Assembly (NCBI RefSeq): GCF_004343195.1 | Contig: NZ_SMCR01000002.1 | Coordinates: 186,001 to 250,000 of the forward strand | Length of the DNA: 64,000 bases | Origin: Biostraticola tofi | GTDB lineage: Bacteria > Pseudomonadota > Gammaproteobacteria > Enterobacterales > Enterobacteriaceae | Direction: 5' to 3' | Shown here: piece after piece, positions 51,194 to 61,134 of the stretch | Position numbering within the stretch: the stretch's first letter is position 1 | Layout: each line of letters begins with the position of its first letter | Notes under the pieces: generated by a model | Told to the model about the DNA's origin: nothing | Database searches by the model: none | Seen by the model: the letters and a program-made list of their open reading frames with translations, nothing else | Program-made: the position numbers and the translations under genes

Positions 51194-51279
51194 TGTTACC
51201 CATATTTTTTACTGATACGATAATTAAATCTTATATTTCCACTGCCAGTTTGCTAATCAATAAGACTAAGGGATTGTCT

Positions 51280-51909
51280 ATGTTTAATCTAATTAACGTA
51301 GGGTATGAGGATATTGTTAATGACGAATTGGAGGAATTATATCTACTCAGGAAAAAGACATTCAAAGACCGGTTGGACTGGCGCGTTTCCTGCATAGGTG
51401 ACCGGGAGTTCGATCAATACGACAATAAAAATACCCATTACCTGCTGGGCTGCTATGAGGGAGATTTGATATGCAGCGTACGTTTCATCAATATGAATCA
51501 TCCCAATATGATCACCGGCCCTTTCAATGAATTTTTTGACTATAGCGCACCCGAGGATCATCGACTAATGGAGTCGAGCCGATTTTTTGTTGATAAACAG
51601 CGAGTGAAGAGTCTGACCGACACCAAATTACCCTTTTGCCACTTACTTTTCCTCGGTATGGTGAATTATGCCAGAAGTATAGGTAAAAAAGGCATTCTGA
51701 CTGTATGCAGTAAGTCAATGTACATCATATTGAAGCGGAGTGGATGGATTATTAAAATAGAAAGTATCGGCATGTCAGAAAAAAACGAGCCGGTCTATCT
51801 GTTAAACTTGGGTATTGACGATAAAAGCCAGGAAAATCTCATGAAGTATATAAAACGCCATCATTATTGCGAAGATGATTATCTCAAGAAATGGCCACTG
51901 CATCTTTAG
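51280..51909 (+). CDS. N-acyl-homoserine lactone synthase (LuxI/EsaI/ExpI family)
   Basis: This LuxI-family enzyme makes acyl-homoserine lactone from S-adenosylmethionine and acyl-ACP. The 209-residue protein starts MFNLINVGYED at 51280, after AAGGGA. It has the invariant residues Arg24, Phe28, Trp34, Asp45 and Asp48, Arg68, and the ESSRFFV segment with Glu98 and Arg101. It most resembles EsaI, ExpI and CarI of plant-associated enterobacteria. An open frame of 29 more codons upstream is made of AT-rich sequence. It converges on the luxR gene, as in esaI/esaR and expI/expR. Confidence 0.93.
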   Translation: MFNLINVGYEDIVNDELEELYLLRKKTFKDRLDWRVSCIGDREFDQYDNKNTHYLLGCYEGDLICSVRFINMNHPNMITGPFNEFFDYSAPEDHRLMESSRFFVDKQRVKSLTDTKLPFCHLLFLGMVNYARSIGKKGILTVCSKSMYIILKRSGWIIKIESIGMSEKNEPVYLLNLGIDDKSQENLMKYIKRHHYCEDDYLKKWPLHL

Positions 51910-52095
51910 CCTATCCCATAGGGGAATCACGCCGGGTAGCATGTCGATATTATAGCCTGATCAATAGGCTGATATGATAACCAGTCGGAAAATGCGTAAG
52001 CATGCGGGTGAAATAGCGAAAGCAGGCTGATGACAGGAGACAACAGTCTTGTCTCACTGGCATACACTGCTCGGGCCGTAATCACACTGAGTTGA

Positions 52096-52839
52096 TTATC
52101 TTCCATTGGCAGCAGGAAATAAACGCAGGTCTGACGCTCTTTTTATCGCATGTTTTGCATTGGCCACATCAAGTTTGACTCTCAGGTTGCCGATATGAAA
52201 CTTAACCGTACTTTCGGTAATACCCATGATGATGGCAATTTCACGGTAAGTCTTGCCAATACTTGCCCAATGCAGCGCTTCAATTTCACGGCTAGTCAGT
52301 TTTTTTTCGCGGGAGGCATCATGAGTTCTGCTGAGCATGGCCTTCTCAGACAGATACCGATTATGAACCGCCAGCAACAGTGAATGGAGGTTACTGCTGT
52401 GGCTGATCACCTGGCGCTCAAAGGCTTCACTGTTCGTTTCAGCATAAAGACTGAGGGTCGCTACATTATCTTGGTAATCATGGAGTGGAAATGAGTAGCC
52501 ACGGACGATGTTGTATTTTCTCGATTTATCAAAAAGGTTACAGGCGTCGTTGCCGGTGTGTGTAGAGATACTTTCGTTCCATGAAAATGACAGAATTCGG
52601 CTCTGGGCCATTATAAGCACTGGGTCGATCTTATATAACGCCATTTCGAAATAATTATTGATCCACTCTGGCGGGTAATTGGTAAAGATCGTCGGAGGAG
52701 AGTTGACGCGCTTACTCGATATGCTGTAAGAAAAATAAATTTTATCTTTAGAGTTTAATTCAAGTTTAATACGTTCATGGATTTCATCCACAATAAGTAA
52801 GCGTTCATTCTTATCAATGCCGTGCGCTGTGGTCAGCAT
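52096..52839 (-). CDS. LuxR family quorum-sensing regulator (EsaR/ExpR type)
   Basis: The 247-residue protein has an N-terminal autoinducer-binding domain with Trp59, Tyr63 and Asp72 of the AHL pocket, and a C-terminal LuxR-type helix-turn-helix from LTSREIEALHWASIGKTYREIA to STVKFHIGNLRVKL near residues 180-230. The organisation, convergent with luxI across 186 bases, is that of EsaR/ExpR, which bind DNA without AHL and let go when it is present. The lux-box at 51174 is a likely target. The spacer between the two stops holds no gene. Confidence 0.93.
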   Translation of the reverse strand: MLTTAHGIDKNERLLIVDEIHERIKLELNSKDKIYFSYSISSKRVNSPPTIFTNYPPEWINNYFEMALYKIDPVLIMAQSRILSFSWNESISTHTGNDACNLFDKSRKYNIVRGYSFPLHDYQDNVATLSLYAETNSEAFERQVISHSSNLHSLLLAVHNRYLSEKAMLSRTHDASREKKLTSREIEALHWASIGKTYREIAIIMGITESTVKFHIGNLRVKLDVANAKHAIKRASDLRLFPAANGR

Positions 52840-53484
52840 GTTGCTTCACACCTGTATGGTAGATTAGTGTCGACAGGCGACTGAGGCTATAACATAAAAA
52901 CAGACTTATTCCCTCTTCACTCTTTCTTATTCTAAGGGATGGAACATATATTTTTTATTAATAGAAAGATGATTTAAATAAAACGTCGAAAGAATAAAGC
53001 AATTAACATGTTTCGTCAACGTGAAACGTTAATCGTCGTGGTTTTGGGATATGATTAATCTGTTGTGGCACGTGATAATTGACTTCTCTAATTACTAACT
53101 GGCTGCGTATGTTTACTTAAATATAGTTAACTTGCTAACTATGTATGGGCCTGCAATTTATCTTGCGGAAAGCCAGGTTCTGTTCTGCGCCATATTTATT
53201 CGCTGCCGGCTATTACGTTTGTGGCTAAATTGGTCTATACCTATTTTAAGGAAAGCGGTGGTGTTTTACGCGGATGTTTTATTTTCGGCGTCAGCTTGAA
53301 GCCGATGGTCACAGGTGGTTAATGGCCGCGAAAGGATAAGGGGTTTGGGCCGCCGCTAATATGTCGTCCGCGACCTGTCCCAGAATGCCCGGTGGGCCTG
53401 TTCAGAATTGGCCAGCTTTTGCAGCTGATGAAGCCGGGCAATGCATTTTTCTCTGCGCAGTAGGAAACTACTTAGGATAAGTCC
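52840..53484. other. Spacer between luxR and the EAL gene
   Basis: The 645-bp region has no supported gene. An ACCTGTA half-site lies near the luxR start (52850-52856), and a TTTCGTCAACGTGAAACG imperfect dyad lies near 53012. The right third (from about 53320) is less AT-rich. A short 5' tract before the EAL start lacks a clear promoter. Confidence 0.5.
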
Positions 53485-55104
53485 ATGCGCTCTCAACTCG
53501 AAGCTTTGGTACCGTCCAGGATTGCCAACCACTACCGCTTCGTGCTGTGGATGTTTATTCCGCTGGTTTTACTGATTGCATCTATCAGTCTGGTGACGGT
53601 CGTTGCCCATCACAGCATCATTGCCAAAGCGAGCCATGATATGAACAGCATGGTCGCGTTTATCGATAAAATCATGGTTAATGCCGATCATACCGCCCTG
53701 AGATCGTTAACGCTTATTGATCGTCCCTGCAGGGATATTGTCGGTCCACTACAGCTCATGAGCCTCAAATACCCCCTGGTCAGGTCAGTTAACCTGTCGT
53801 TGCACGGCCTACTGTACTGCACACCGGTGCCTCTTCAACCCTTGTCATTCCCGCATCGAGTGCCTTCGCTCAGTGATGATTCCGCTTCCGATATCAGACT
53901 TAATCGTGGAACGGTGCTGTTCCCCGATTTTGCAGTTATCGTCCTGCGCAAAAGGAGTGGCGATTTCACTGCTGGAGTGGTGATCGACACCCAATATATT
54001 CGCCATACCATGAATTTGCTGGGGTCCGGCAGCCGGATGCTGCTGGTAGTGAATAATATGTACCTTACTCCCCTAGGGGAAGTTGAACCGGTTAAAAGTC
54101 TGTCTCGCGGCTTTGTATCGCTGAAAGTACCGTCCGCGGATTATCCTTTCAAGCTTCGGTTAGATATGACGTTGAATGAATTCATTCACTCTGTGATTGA
54201 TATTTATGGCTATGTCATGCTTTTATGCTTCTGTCTTGCCATTATCATCTCGCTGCTGATTCATCACTGGCTGCAGGCATCTTCCTCATTGTATTTTAAT
54301 ATGCGTCAGGCGCTGGAGCGCAAAGAGTTTAAAGCCTATTTTCAACCGATCATGAATGCACGGGAAGGTTATTGCTCGGGTATTGAAGTCCTGACGCGCT
54401 GGTGTCATCCGACAGATGGCACAGTTTCACCGGATATTTTCATCCCCCTGGCGGAAAAATCCGGGCTGATTATTCCGCTGACACAGCAACTGATGCGTGA
54501 TGTGGCATCCATTATCTCCACTACGCCCGTCAGCTGGCGGCATGAGCTGCATGTGGCGTTCAATATCACTGCGCTGCATCTCGCCAGCAGGCAGATTGTG
54601 GAAGACAGTAAAGTGTTCTTGAGCGTGGTACAAGGGAAACGAATTAAACTCATTCTGGAACTGACGGAACGCCAGTTTATTGACGTCAACGATACGACTC
54701 TTGGCGTATTGAAGGAGTTGAAAGCGTTGGATATCGGTGTCGCGATGGATGATTTCGGCACTGGATATTCCGGGCTTTCTTACCTCAATAAAATGAATAT
54801 CGATACCATAAAACTCGATCAATCATTTGTGGCAATGATAGAAAAAGGAAATACAGCAAAAATAATTGTTGATGTAGTGATAAATCTAGCGTCCCAGCTT
54901 GATATTGAGGTAGTGGCTGAAGGCGTGGAAAATACTTACCAGCAAAATTATCTGTTATCAAAGAACGTACAATATCAACAGGGCTATCTGTTTGCGCGAC
55001 CTATGCCGATGCTTTCATTTTCCTGCTGGTGGCAGGCCGAAAACACCCATCAGCCTGCTCAAATGCCCCCCCCTCTGCCGCGCCAGGTCCAATCTGATCA
55101 CTGA
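53485..55104 (+). CDS. EAL-domain cyclic-di-GMP phosphodiesterase with CSS sensor domain
   Basis: The 539-residue protein has an N-terminal span (about 18-40), a periplasmic CSS-type domain, a second span (about 238-262) and a C-terminal EAL domain from about 280. Cys82 (DRPC) and Cys112 (LYCTP) are placed like the Cys pair that forms the redox-sensitive disulfide in CSS proteins, although the namesake CSS reads CTP. EAL catalysis looks intact: EVL, FNIT, ELTER, MDDFGTGYSGLSYL, IKLDQSF, AEGVE and QGY. It should hydrolyse c-di-GMP. It lies downstream of the quorum-sensing pair on the plus strand. Confidence 0.9.
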   Translation: MRSQLEALVPSRIANHYRFVLWMFIPLVLLIASISLVTVVAHHSIIAKASHDMNSMVAFIDKIMVNADHTALRSLTLIDRPCRDIVGPLQLMSLKYPLVRSVNLSLHGLLYCTPVPLQPLSFPHRVPSLSDDSASDIRLNRGTVLFPDFAVIVLRKRSGDFTAGVVIDTQYIRHTMNLLGSGSRMLLVVNNMYLTPLGEVEPVKSLSRGFVSLKVPSADYPFKLRLDMTLNEFIHSVIDIYGYVMLLCFCLAIIISLLIHHWLQASSSLYFNMRQALERKEFKAYFQPIMNAREGYCSGIEVLTRWCHPTDGTVSPDIFIPLAEKSGLIIPLTQQLMRDVASIISTTPVSWRHELHVAFNITALHLASRQIVEDSKVFLSVVQGKRIKLILELTERQFIDVNDTTLGVLKELKALDIGVAMDDFGTGYSGLSYLNKMNIDTIKLDQSFVAMIEKGNTAKIIVDVVINLASQLDIEVVAEGVENTYQQNYLLSKNVQYQQGYLFARPMPMLSFSCWWQAENTHQPAQMPPPLPRQVQSDH

Positions 55105-55556
55105 GCCAGGCAGTAATAGTTGCCCGACTTGAGAGTTGCATCACAGTCAGGTAATCGATATTCATTATTTAATGTCCAAGAGCTAATAGGCGTTAAGCTA
55201 ACAGAAGTCATTCATGAAATAATAATTTCATTGATTATTATACAATATATAAGCATGCCCAGCTTTCTTACCCTGTTTCCCTTGTTGGTAATAAGTGCTT
55301 GATGCGGCGTCGTTGGGAGTATAACGGCGGTGAAAATAAACCCTGGTGTTTTTTTGTTTTTTCTTTATTGTTGATTAATATAGCTGGTTAATTAGTTTTT
55401 CACCGTATAAATTGATAGTAATGTCTGGTTTCTTAATTTAATAATGGTTAGCATCATTGGTGTTGATATTATCTGCATTATTACTTATTAACTAAAAGGA
55501 TTAATTAATGGTGTTCGGATCAGGACGTGTTTATGGTAACTTTCGGAGAAAAATCG
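55105..55556. other. AT-rich spacer between the EAL gene and the hydrolase
   Basis: This 452-bp region is strongly AT-rich. A 60-codon frame at 55120-55302 has no ribosome site and looks like spacer. The promoter of the hydrolase gene probably lies in its last 150 bases; no convincing hexamers were found. Confidence 0.5.
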
Positions 55557-56423
55557 ATGGATTTTGAACGATACGCTGTTTCAAATCAAAGGGAAAAGCT
55601 GGCCGTCAGAGTATATCGTTCCCAAGAGATGACACAGTCACCGGCAGTGCTGCTGTGCAATGGCTTTTGCTCTATTCAGGATGTGCTGCTGCCAGACATC
55701 GCCGCCCAGTTTGTCCAGGCGGGCTATCATGCTATAACCTTTGATTATCGGGGATTTGGCGACAGTGAAGGCGAACCGGGCAGGGTGGTTCCAGCGTGTC
55801 AGATCGAGGATATCATCTCGGTTCTGCAATGGTGCCAGTCTCAGGAATTCATCGATCCGGCACGTATCGGTTTATGGGGAACCTCACTGGGTGGATGTCA
55901 TGTATTCGAGGTGGCGGTGCGCCATCCGGATGTGAAATGCATTATCAGTCAGATGGCATTCGCCGACGGTGAATTTTTGGTCACTCAGGATATGGAACTG
56001 AGTGAAAAGAAACGCTTTATGGCAACCCTTACCCGGATGGCACGCAAGAAGAAATTGACCGGAGAGGAGCTGCTGGTTCCTATTATCAAAGTGATGACCG
56101 ATGAAGAGTCACGAATTTTCTTCAAGCAGCTAAAAAAGGACTATCCGGCATCAGATATCGCTATTCCCTATCTGACGGTGCTGGAGGCTATTCTTTACCG
56201 TCCAGCTGAAGCCGCAGCACAGGTCCTTCAACCTACCCTGGTAATGCTTGCGGAAAAAGACAAGGTGGTGCCGGTCGCCAACGGTATTGCCCTGTACCAG
56301 GCCATCACCGCAGAAAAATCATGCCGGATCCAGCTCAATGCTTCCCACTATGACATGTTCCGGCCGCCACACCTGCCTGAGGTGGCGGCTCAGGAAATCG
56401 AATGGTTGAGAGCCCATTTGTGA
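55557..56423 (+). CDS. Alpha/beta hydrolase
   Basis: The 288-residue protein has an alpha/beta-hydrolase fold with the oxyanion segment LLCNGFCSIQDVLLPD near residue 33, FDYRGFGDSEGEPG, nucleophile elbow WGTSLGGCHV near 110, the acid Asp in LAEKDKVVP near 243 and His in NASHYDMF near 270. The ATG at 55557 has GGAG eight bases upstream; ATG codons at 55527 and 55533 lack one. Similar proteins serve in natural-product and ester hydrolysis. No partner gene is adjacent, and its role is unknown. Confidence 0.85.
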   Translation: MDFERYAVSNQREKLAVRVYRSQEMTQSPAVLLCNGFCSIQDVLLPDIAAQFVQAGYHAITFDYRGFGDSEGEPGRVVPACQIEDIISVLQWCQSQEFIDPARIGLWGTSLGGCHVFEVAVRHPDVKCIISQMAFADGEFLVTQDMELSEKKRFMATLTRMARKKKLTGEELLVPIIKVMTDEESRIFFKQLKKDYPASDIAIPYLTVLEAILYRPAEAAAQVLQPTLVMLAEKDKVVPVANGIALYQAITAEKSCRIQLNASHYDMFRPPHLPEVAAQEIEWLRAHL

Positions 56424-56499
56424 ACTGCCGTTTGCCAAGACTCGTCGTCAGGCATAGCGTATATCCGGCGTCAACTGCAGCCCGGCTGAGTCCCGGCAA

Positions 56500-57690
56500 C
56501 TACCAGTAAAGTTTCCAGGGCTTGGTTAGTCGCACCAGCGCCTCAACATAAAAATAGTCTCCCCAACTGCAGCATTCATCAACGCCTTTATCACTGGCCA
56601 GATGATATACCGAATGCTTTAACACGCCATCGCAGTCATCACCTTCCTTCGCCAGATAGTTCTTGTTAAGCGAAGACATAATTCGCAATGCGATCTGTTC
56701 ATAGCTGCTGCGGTCGGGATCGGTCAGCGGCAGATGCTTAACCAGCTCCAGCAAACCACAAACGGCGATAGCTGCGGATGAGCTGTCGCGCAACGCATCT
56801 GTACCCAGCAACGCCAAATCCCAATGACAAACGTAATCTGCCGGCAGCCGATTGATAAAGTAATTAGCCAGGCATTTTGACAGCGTTATCATCTCTTCAT
56901 CACCGGTATGCAGGTAGCTCAGTAAAAAGCCATAAATGCCCCATGCCTGGCCTCGCGACCAGCATGAATCATCAGCATAACCTTGCTGAGTATTACCATA
57001 GCGCGGTTCGCCGCTGACGGTATCCATATAGTAGGTGTGGTAGGTGGAGGCGTCTGGCCGTACCAGATATTTTGCGGCCTGCCTGATATGTGCTTTGGCG
57101 GCATCGGCAAAACGCGCATCGCCGGTCTGCTCCGACGCCCAGTACAGCAGCGGCAGATTCATATTGCAGTCAACAATCATGCGTCCGGCCTCGGTAGGAC
57201 TGTTGAGATCGCCCCAGGCCTGAATAATCCTGGCCTTCGGATGATAGCGTTCAAGCAGCAGTTCTGCGGCCATCAAAGAAAAACTTCTGGCATCCCGGTT
57301 TGCGGTTAAACGCCATGCGCTAACGCAAGACAAGCTATACAGAAACCCCAGGTCATGCGTCTGCACGTCTTGCCGGCCAGCAATGCGCAGGCCAAATGAT
57401 CGGACATGGCGCTCGGCCAACTGCCGGTATTTATCCTGGCCGGTCAGTTCCCAGGCTAACCACAGCTGTCCCGTCCAGAAGCTGGTAGTCCATTCCACGT
57501 TGTCCGTCAGGGGATAATAACCCTCTTTGGCGGCCTCGGCAGGGAAACGCTCGCCAAAACTGCTCATATTGCGGTCAATAATGTCAAGCACCCGTTGACG
57601 CGATTCTTGCAATTCTTGTTGCAGAGATTCCATAGTGAATTCTTCTGGCGATAACGACCGCAAGGGCTCTTTAACAATATCTATGGACAT
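56500..57690 (-). CDS. GH88 family unsaturated glucuronyl hydrolase
   Basis: The 396-residue protein is an (alpha/alpha)6-barrel GH88/GH105-type enzyme that removes unsaturated uronic acids left by polysaccharide lyases. Asp113 in THDLGF and Asp174 in VDCNMNLPLL are placed like the catalytic Asp pair of the UGL family, and CWSRGQAWGIYGF matches the GH88 signature. No signal peptide is seen, so it acts in the cytoplasm on imported disaccharides. GGGAG precedes the ATG. It is the last of three genes with the MFS transporter 27 bases upstream. Confidence 0.9.
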   Translation of the reverse strand: MSIDIVKEPLRSLSPEEFTMESLQQELQESRQRVLDIIDRNMSSFGERFPAEAAKEGYYPLTDNVEWTTSFWTGQLWLAWELTGQDKYRQLAERHVRSFGLRIAGRQDVQTHDLGFLYSLSCVSAWRLTANRDARSFSLMAAELLLERYHPKARIIQAWGDLNSPTEAGRMIVDCNMNLPLLYWASEQTGDARFADAAKAHIRQAAKYLVRPDASTYHTYYMDTVSGEPRYGNTQQGYADDSCWSRGQAWGIYGFLLSYLHTGDEEMITLSKCLANYFINRLPADYVCHWDLALLGTDALRDSSSAAIAVCGLLELVKHLPLTDPDRSSYEQIALRIMSSLNKNYLAKEGDDCDGVLKHSVYHLASDKGVDECCSWGDYFYVEALVRLTKPWKLYW

Positions 57691-57717
57691 GGTGACTCCC
57701 GTATTTATTCAAGTAAC

Positions 57718-59001
57718 TCAGTTTTTAACAGTTTGAAGCGAATCGCTGGCATTACTGGAGCGGGCGATCGGCGGCCCGTTGCGTTTACTGGTGCAGGCCG
57801 ACAGGGTAAAGGCGGAAATCAGGGTAAATACCAGCGCGGTGGTCCCCATAATGAGATAGGTATGTTCAAAGCCTATTTTTTCGTACAGCATGCCCACCGG
57901 TGAGGCAATCGCAATAGAACCGACGTAAAGCATCGCCTGGTAACCCAGCAGGTACATGGTCGCGTTAACGCGCTTATCAAAATGCTCGGCAATGTATTTG
58001 AACACTGAAATCAGCAGCAGCGACATTTCCAATCCGTACAGCGGTTTGATAATGGAAATCAGCAGTGGATCATCGGTCAGTCCTGAGGCGATCAGCCGCA
58101 GCCCGATAACCAGACCGGTCAATAACAGGCCGGTCTTGGCACCGACATAATTCACCAATAACGGTATCCCCATCATCATCAGGAATTCGGTCGCTGACTG
58201 TACGGTGCTCAGATAACCGTAGATGGCATTGCCCTGATGGACATCTTTGAAGAACGAGACGAAGTAGCGGGAAAATTGCTGCTCGGCAATGAACATCATC
58301 CACACCACGCCTGCCACATACAGGCAGAATGCCCAGAATTTGCGATTACGCAGCAGCAGCGCGACGTCAGCCAGGGCGATTTTATCTTTGGCAATGACGT
58401 TGTTGTTCTGGACACTGGCCGGGTCCACTTTCAGGGTCAGCAGTACCAGCAGCATAACCAGCGAAGCGATACTGCCGAGAATGAAATTGTAAGCCGGAGA
58501 AAGATTAAACAGCACGCCGGAAAACGAGGCCGCGGTAGCCCAGCCCAGCGATCCCCACATTCTTATCTGGCCGAATTCAAGGCCGTTCAGTCGGCTGAAA
58601 CGGTCAGCATAGGACTCACTGGCGGCGACGCCGGCATACCAGGCAAAGCTAAGGTAGATAGCCCCGACAACGATACCTATCATGGTATGACTTACCAGCA
58701 AAGGCTGATAAACATAGATAAAGAAGGGCGCCATCAGTGCCGACATGGCCACCACGAAATAGAGCAGCGATTTACTCATGCCGATTTTATCCATGATGTA
58801 GCCGTATATCGGTTTGAGGATAACGGCGAAGACGCCATTAACGGCAAACACCGTGCCTATCATGGCGCCGCTCAGATGCGTCCGCTGCCCGAGCCAGATT
58901 GCCAGCAGGCCGATGCTGGCGGACCAGGTAAAGAAATAGAGGAAAATAAAAGTACTTATTTTGTAGTAGCTTGATTTGTTTTCAGCTGTGATGAATTTCA
59001 T
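57718..59001 (-). CDS. MFS oligosaccharide:H+ symporter (LacY family)
   Basis: The 427-residue protein has about twelve spans and the LacY-family signature (KPIYGYIMDKIG in loop 2-3, FGQIRMWGSLGWA near residue 145, with the Arg that LacY needs for sugar binding). It should import an oligosaccharide with protons across the inner membrane; the GH88 neighbour suggests an unsaturated uronic-acid disaccharide. AGAGG lies before the ATG. It follows the DUF2264 gene by 47 bases, in one operon. Confidence 0.92.
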   Translation of the reverse strand: MKFITAENKSSYYKISTFIFLYFFTWSASIGLLAIWLGQRTHLSGAMIGTVFAVNGVFAVILKPIYGYIMDKIGMSKSLLYFVVAMSALMAPFFIYVYQPLLVSHTMIGIVVGAIYLSFAWYAGVAASESYADRFSRLNGLEFGQIRMWGSLGWATAASFSGVLFNLSPAYNFILGSIASLVMLLVLLTLKVDPASVQNNNVIAKDKIALADVALLLRNRKFWAFCLYVAGVVWMMFIAEQQFSRYFVSFFKDVHQGNAIYGYLSTVQSATEFLMMMGIPLLVNYVGAKTGLLLTGLVIGLRLIASGLTDDPLLISIIKPLYGLEMSLLLISVFKYIAEHFDKRVNATMYLLGYQAMLYVGSIAIASPVGMLYEKIGFEHTYLIMGTTALVFTLISAFTLSACTSKRNGPPIARSSNASDSLQTVKN

Positions 59002-59048
59002 GACGACCTCTGGGAAGAGTCATTAACAAAACGGTCAATCAACCGGGG

Positions 59049-60875
59049 TCAATTGAGGGAAAAGTGCCGGCTTTCCGGTCCACACACCACTGTCAGCCGG
59101 TTGCCGCCAGGATCACGCCTGACTTCAGGTTCCGGCAGGTGCAAGCCTTGCGTACTGACCGCGCAACATAGCCAATGCTCGCCGGGATCCAGCTGGCTAG
59201 TCAGCACCGGTATGGCGGCGCAGGCGGCAAACATGATGCTGCTGTTCGGCGGCGTGATCACTTTGTCCGCCTGACGCTTACTGCCCATATCGACCTGGCT
59301 GATACGGCTCACGCCATTGCTGGCGCTAATAAGACAGGTGCGATCATCTGCTTCGATGCGGGTCTGGGCATCCCAAATCACGGCAAACCCCCCCTCTACC
59401 GTATCGAGCGATCGGTGATTGTCGATGTGGTGAATCCGTATATGGCAGTCGGAAAACGGCACCAGCCAGGTGGTGATGCGCACATCTTTCCAGGGTAGCC
59501 ATACCGAGCGAATGTAGGTATCGGTGATCTGTACCTCGCTGCAATCTCGGCGTCCGCGATAATAATTGTCTTGGTCAGCCAGCAAGAGCATCGAATCGCA
59601 GGCCGCATGCTTGATGCCGTAGCGACCGCGTTCGACGGTAAAACCATAGCGGCTGGAATAAGCGAATTTAGTGTATTTGGCTTCGGTATTAACGTAGTTG
59701 TTCAGTTCCAGCTGGCCTGAGGTCAGCATATACACATGCTGGGAGTCAGGGCTGTGAACCAGAATCTGTCCCGCTTTGCTCAGGGTGCGTCGGGGTGACA
59801 ACGCGGGCAGCGGCTGCTCAGGCTGCTGCCAGAACTCACTCTCTGCAGGCAGCGCCAGCACCAGAAATATTTTGAATGCCCAATAGGGGGATCCGGGAGA
59901 ATTGTAATCCTCGGCCATGACCAGATTGGGATAGGCATAGCCAATAGTCAGTATGCCGTCGCGATCAAAAATCGGTTGCGAAAACCACCAGCGCAGATGG
60001 CGCAGGATAATGCCTTTGATTTCGCCCATCGACAGCACTTGCAGGTTGGCAAAAGCGGCGGCGCTCCAGAAGGCGGCTTCAGCAAAACGATACGTCAGGC
60101 TGCGACCAAAAGGCACGGCGGCGCCATCAGCGGCAAACAGATAAACGAAATCCTCAGCAAAACGTTCAGAACGGGCAATCAGTAATGCAGATCGCTGGCT
60201 GTCGCTGTCTTTCATCAAGGTGGCGTAGATCAGGCCATAATAATGAAATGCCATGGAGATATAGTAATCTTTAGGCCGGCCTGGACCATCAGAGTACCAG
60301 CCGTCGCCCAGATAATAAGCTTCCATCTTTTCGAACCTGGCGTCGACCGCTGCCTGATCCCAGGGCAGTCCGGCCTGTCGAAATCCCAGCTGCACCATAA
60401 TCGCAAAATAATTCCAGTTGCTGTCGGGCATTTCAGCCGAACTGATTTGGTCCAGCCAGCGGAATAAATTTTGCAATTGTTGGGGGGTAAAGTGATCGGT
60501 CAGGGTATTTTTAAGCAGCGCTAATCCCAACCCATAGACGGCCATTTCCACCAGACGTTGATCATAGGCAGTAGTGATGCCCCAGTAGCCGGGGTGTTGA
60601 GGGTCGGTGCCGTTTCGGATGGCCGTCAGGTATTTATCCCAGTAAGGACAGGGCCCGTTGCCGGCGATAAGGGGAAATATGCCCCACAGCAGGCGCGACA
60701 GGCCTTCCATCTGAGCGACCTGTGGCGGGTAATGGGCGCAGGTCTGGCCAAAGATGATGCCGGTCTCTCCGGTGTTGAACAGCCTGTCCACTGGATCAAG
60801 CATCGTGTTCAGACAGCGGATAACATCCTCGCGCCCCTCTAGAGCATGACAAGAGTTATTCATTTCACTTTGCAT
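59049..60875 (-). CDS. DUF2264 domain protein
   Basis: The 608-residue protein fits DUF2264 (family with an (alpha/alpha)-toroid N-terminal half and a beta-rich C-terminal half). Recognisable segments are GLSRLLWGIFPLI near residue 60, SNWNYFAIMV near 150 and PGRPKDYYISMAFHYYGLIYA near 200. Members occur in sugar and uronate loci and are thought to be carbohydrate-active; the activity is not established. No signal peptide is seen. The ATG at 60875 has GAGG seven bases upstream. It leads the three-gene operon, divergent from an AraC regulator. Confidence 0.85.
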   Translation of the reverse strand: MQSEMNNSCHALEGREDVIRCLNTMLDPVDRLFNTGETGIIFGQTCAHYPPQVAQMEGLSRLLWGIFPLIAGNGPCPYWDKYLTAIRNGTDPQHPGYWGITTAYDQRLVEMAVYGLGLALLKNTLTDHFTPQQLQNLFRWLDQISSAEMPDSNWNYFAIMVQLGFRQAGLPWDQAAVDARFEKMEAYYLGDGWYSDGPGRPKDYYISMAFHYYGLIYATLMKDSDSQRSALLIARSERFAEDFVYLFAADGAAVPFGRSLTYRFAEAAFWSAAAFANLQVLSMGEIKGIILRHLRWWFSQPIFDRDGILTIGYAYPNLVMAEDYNSPGSPYWAFKIFLVLALPAESEFWQQPEQPLPALSPRRTLSKAGQILVHSPDSQHVYMLTSGQLELNNYVNTEAKYTKFAYSSRYGFTVERGRYGIKHAACDSMLLLADQDNYYRGRRDCSEVQITDTYIRSVWLPWKDVRITTWLVPFSDCHIRIHHIDNHRSLDTVEGGFAVIWDAQTRIEADDRTCLISASNGVSRISQVDMGSKRQADKVITPPNSSIMFAACAAIPVLTSQLDPGEHWLCCAVSTQGLHLPEPEVRRDPGGNRLTVVCGPESRHFSLN

Positions 60876-61022
60876 GGCGTTGCCTCTGATACCGGGTAGG
60901 GGCCGAGCAATGCAATGCCGCCAACTGCAAAATTAACGGATTGTATTACCCATGGAAGCCGGTGACTAACCACCCTCTTCTTTCGATGACCGGCAGAGTA
61001 GCGGGTAATAAACGGGGTGAAG

Positions 61023-61038
61023 TGTTATCGATGTCACA
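61023..61038. promoter_or_regulatory. CRP-like site between the DUF2264 operon and araC-type gene
   Basis: TGTTATCGATGTCACA fits TGTGA-N6-TCACA with one mismatch. It lies 147 bases from the DUF2264 start and 97 from the regulator start, a usual place for CRP control of a sugar operon. Confidence 0.6.
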
Positions 61039-61134
61039 GAATTTCATCATTATTGATATGTCGGTTGATAAAAAACAAAACGGTTGTTCAAATCAAGATA
61101 TTCTGAATAGAAAATTGCATTTTATTGTCATCCA

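Noticed and set aside
52850-52880. Possible lux-box before luxR (ACCTGTA half-site)
   Set aside because: Only one half-site is clear; the other half does not match, unlike the site at 51174.
55120-55302. 60-codon plus-strand frame with a hydrophobic end after the EAL gene
   Set aside because: No ribosome site and very AT-rich sequence, where hydrophobic codons arise by chance.
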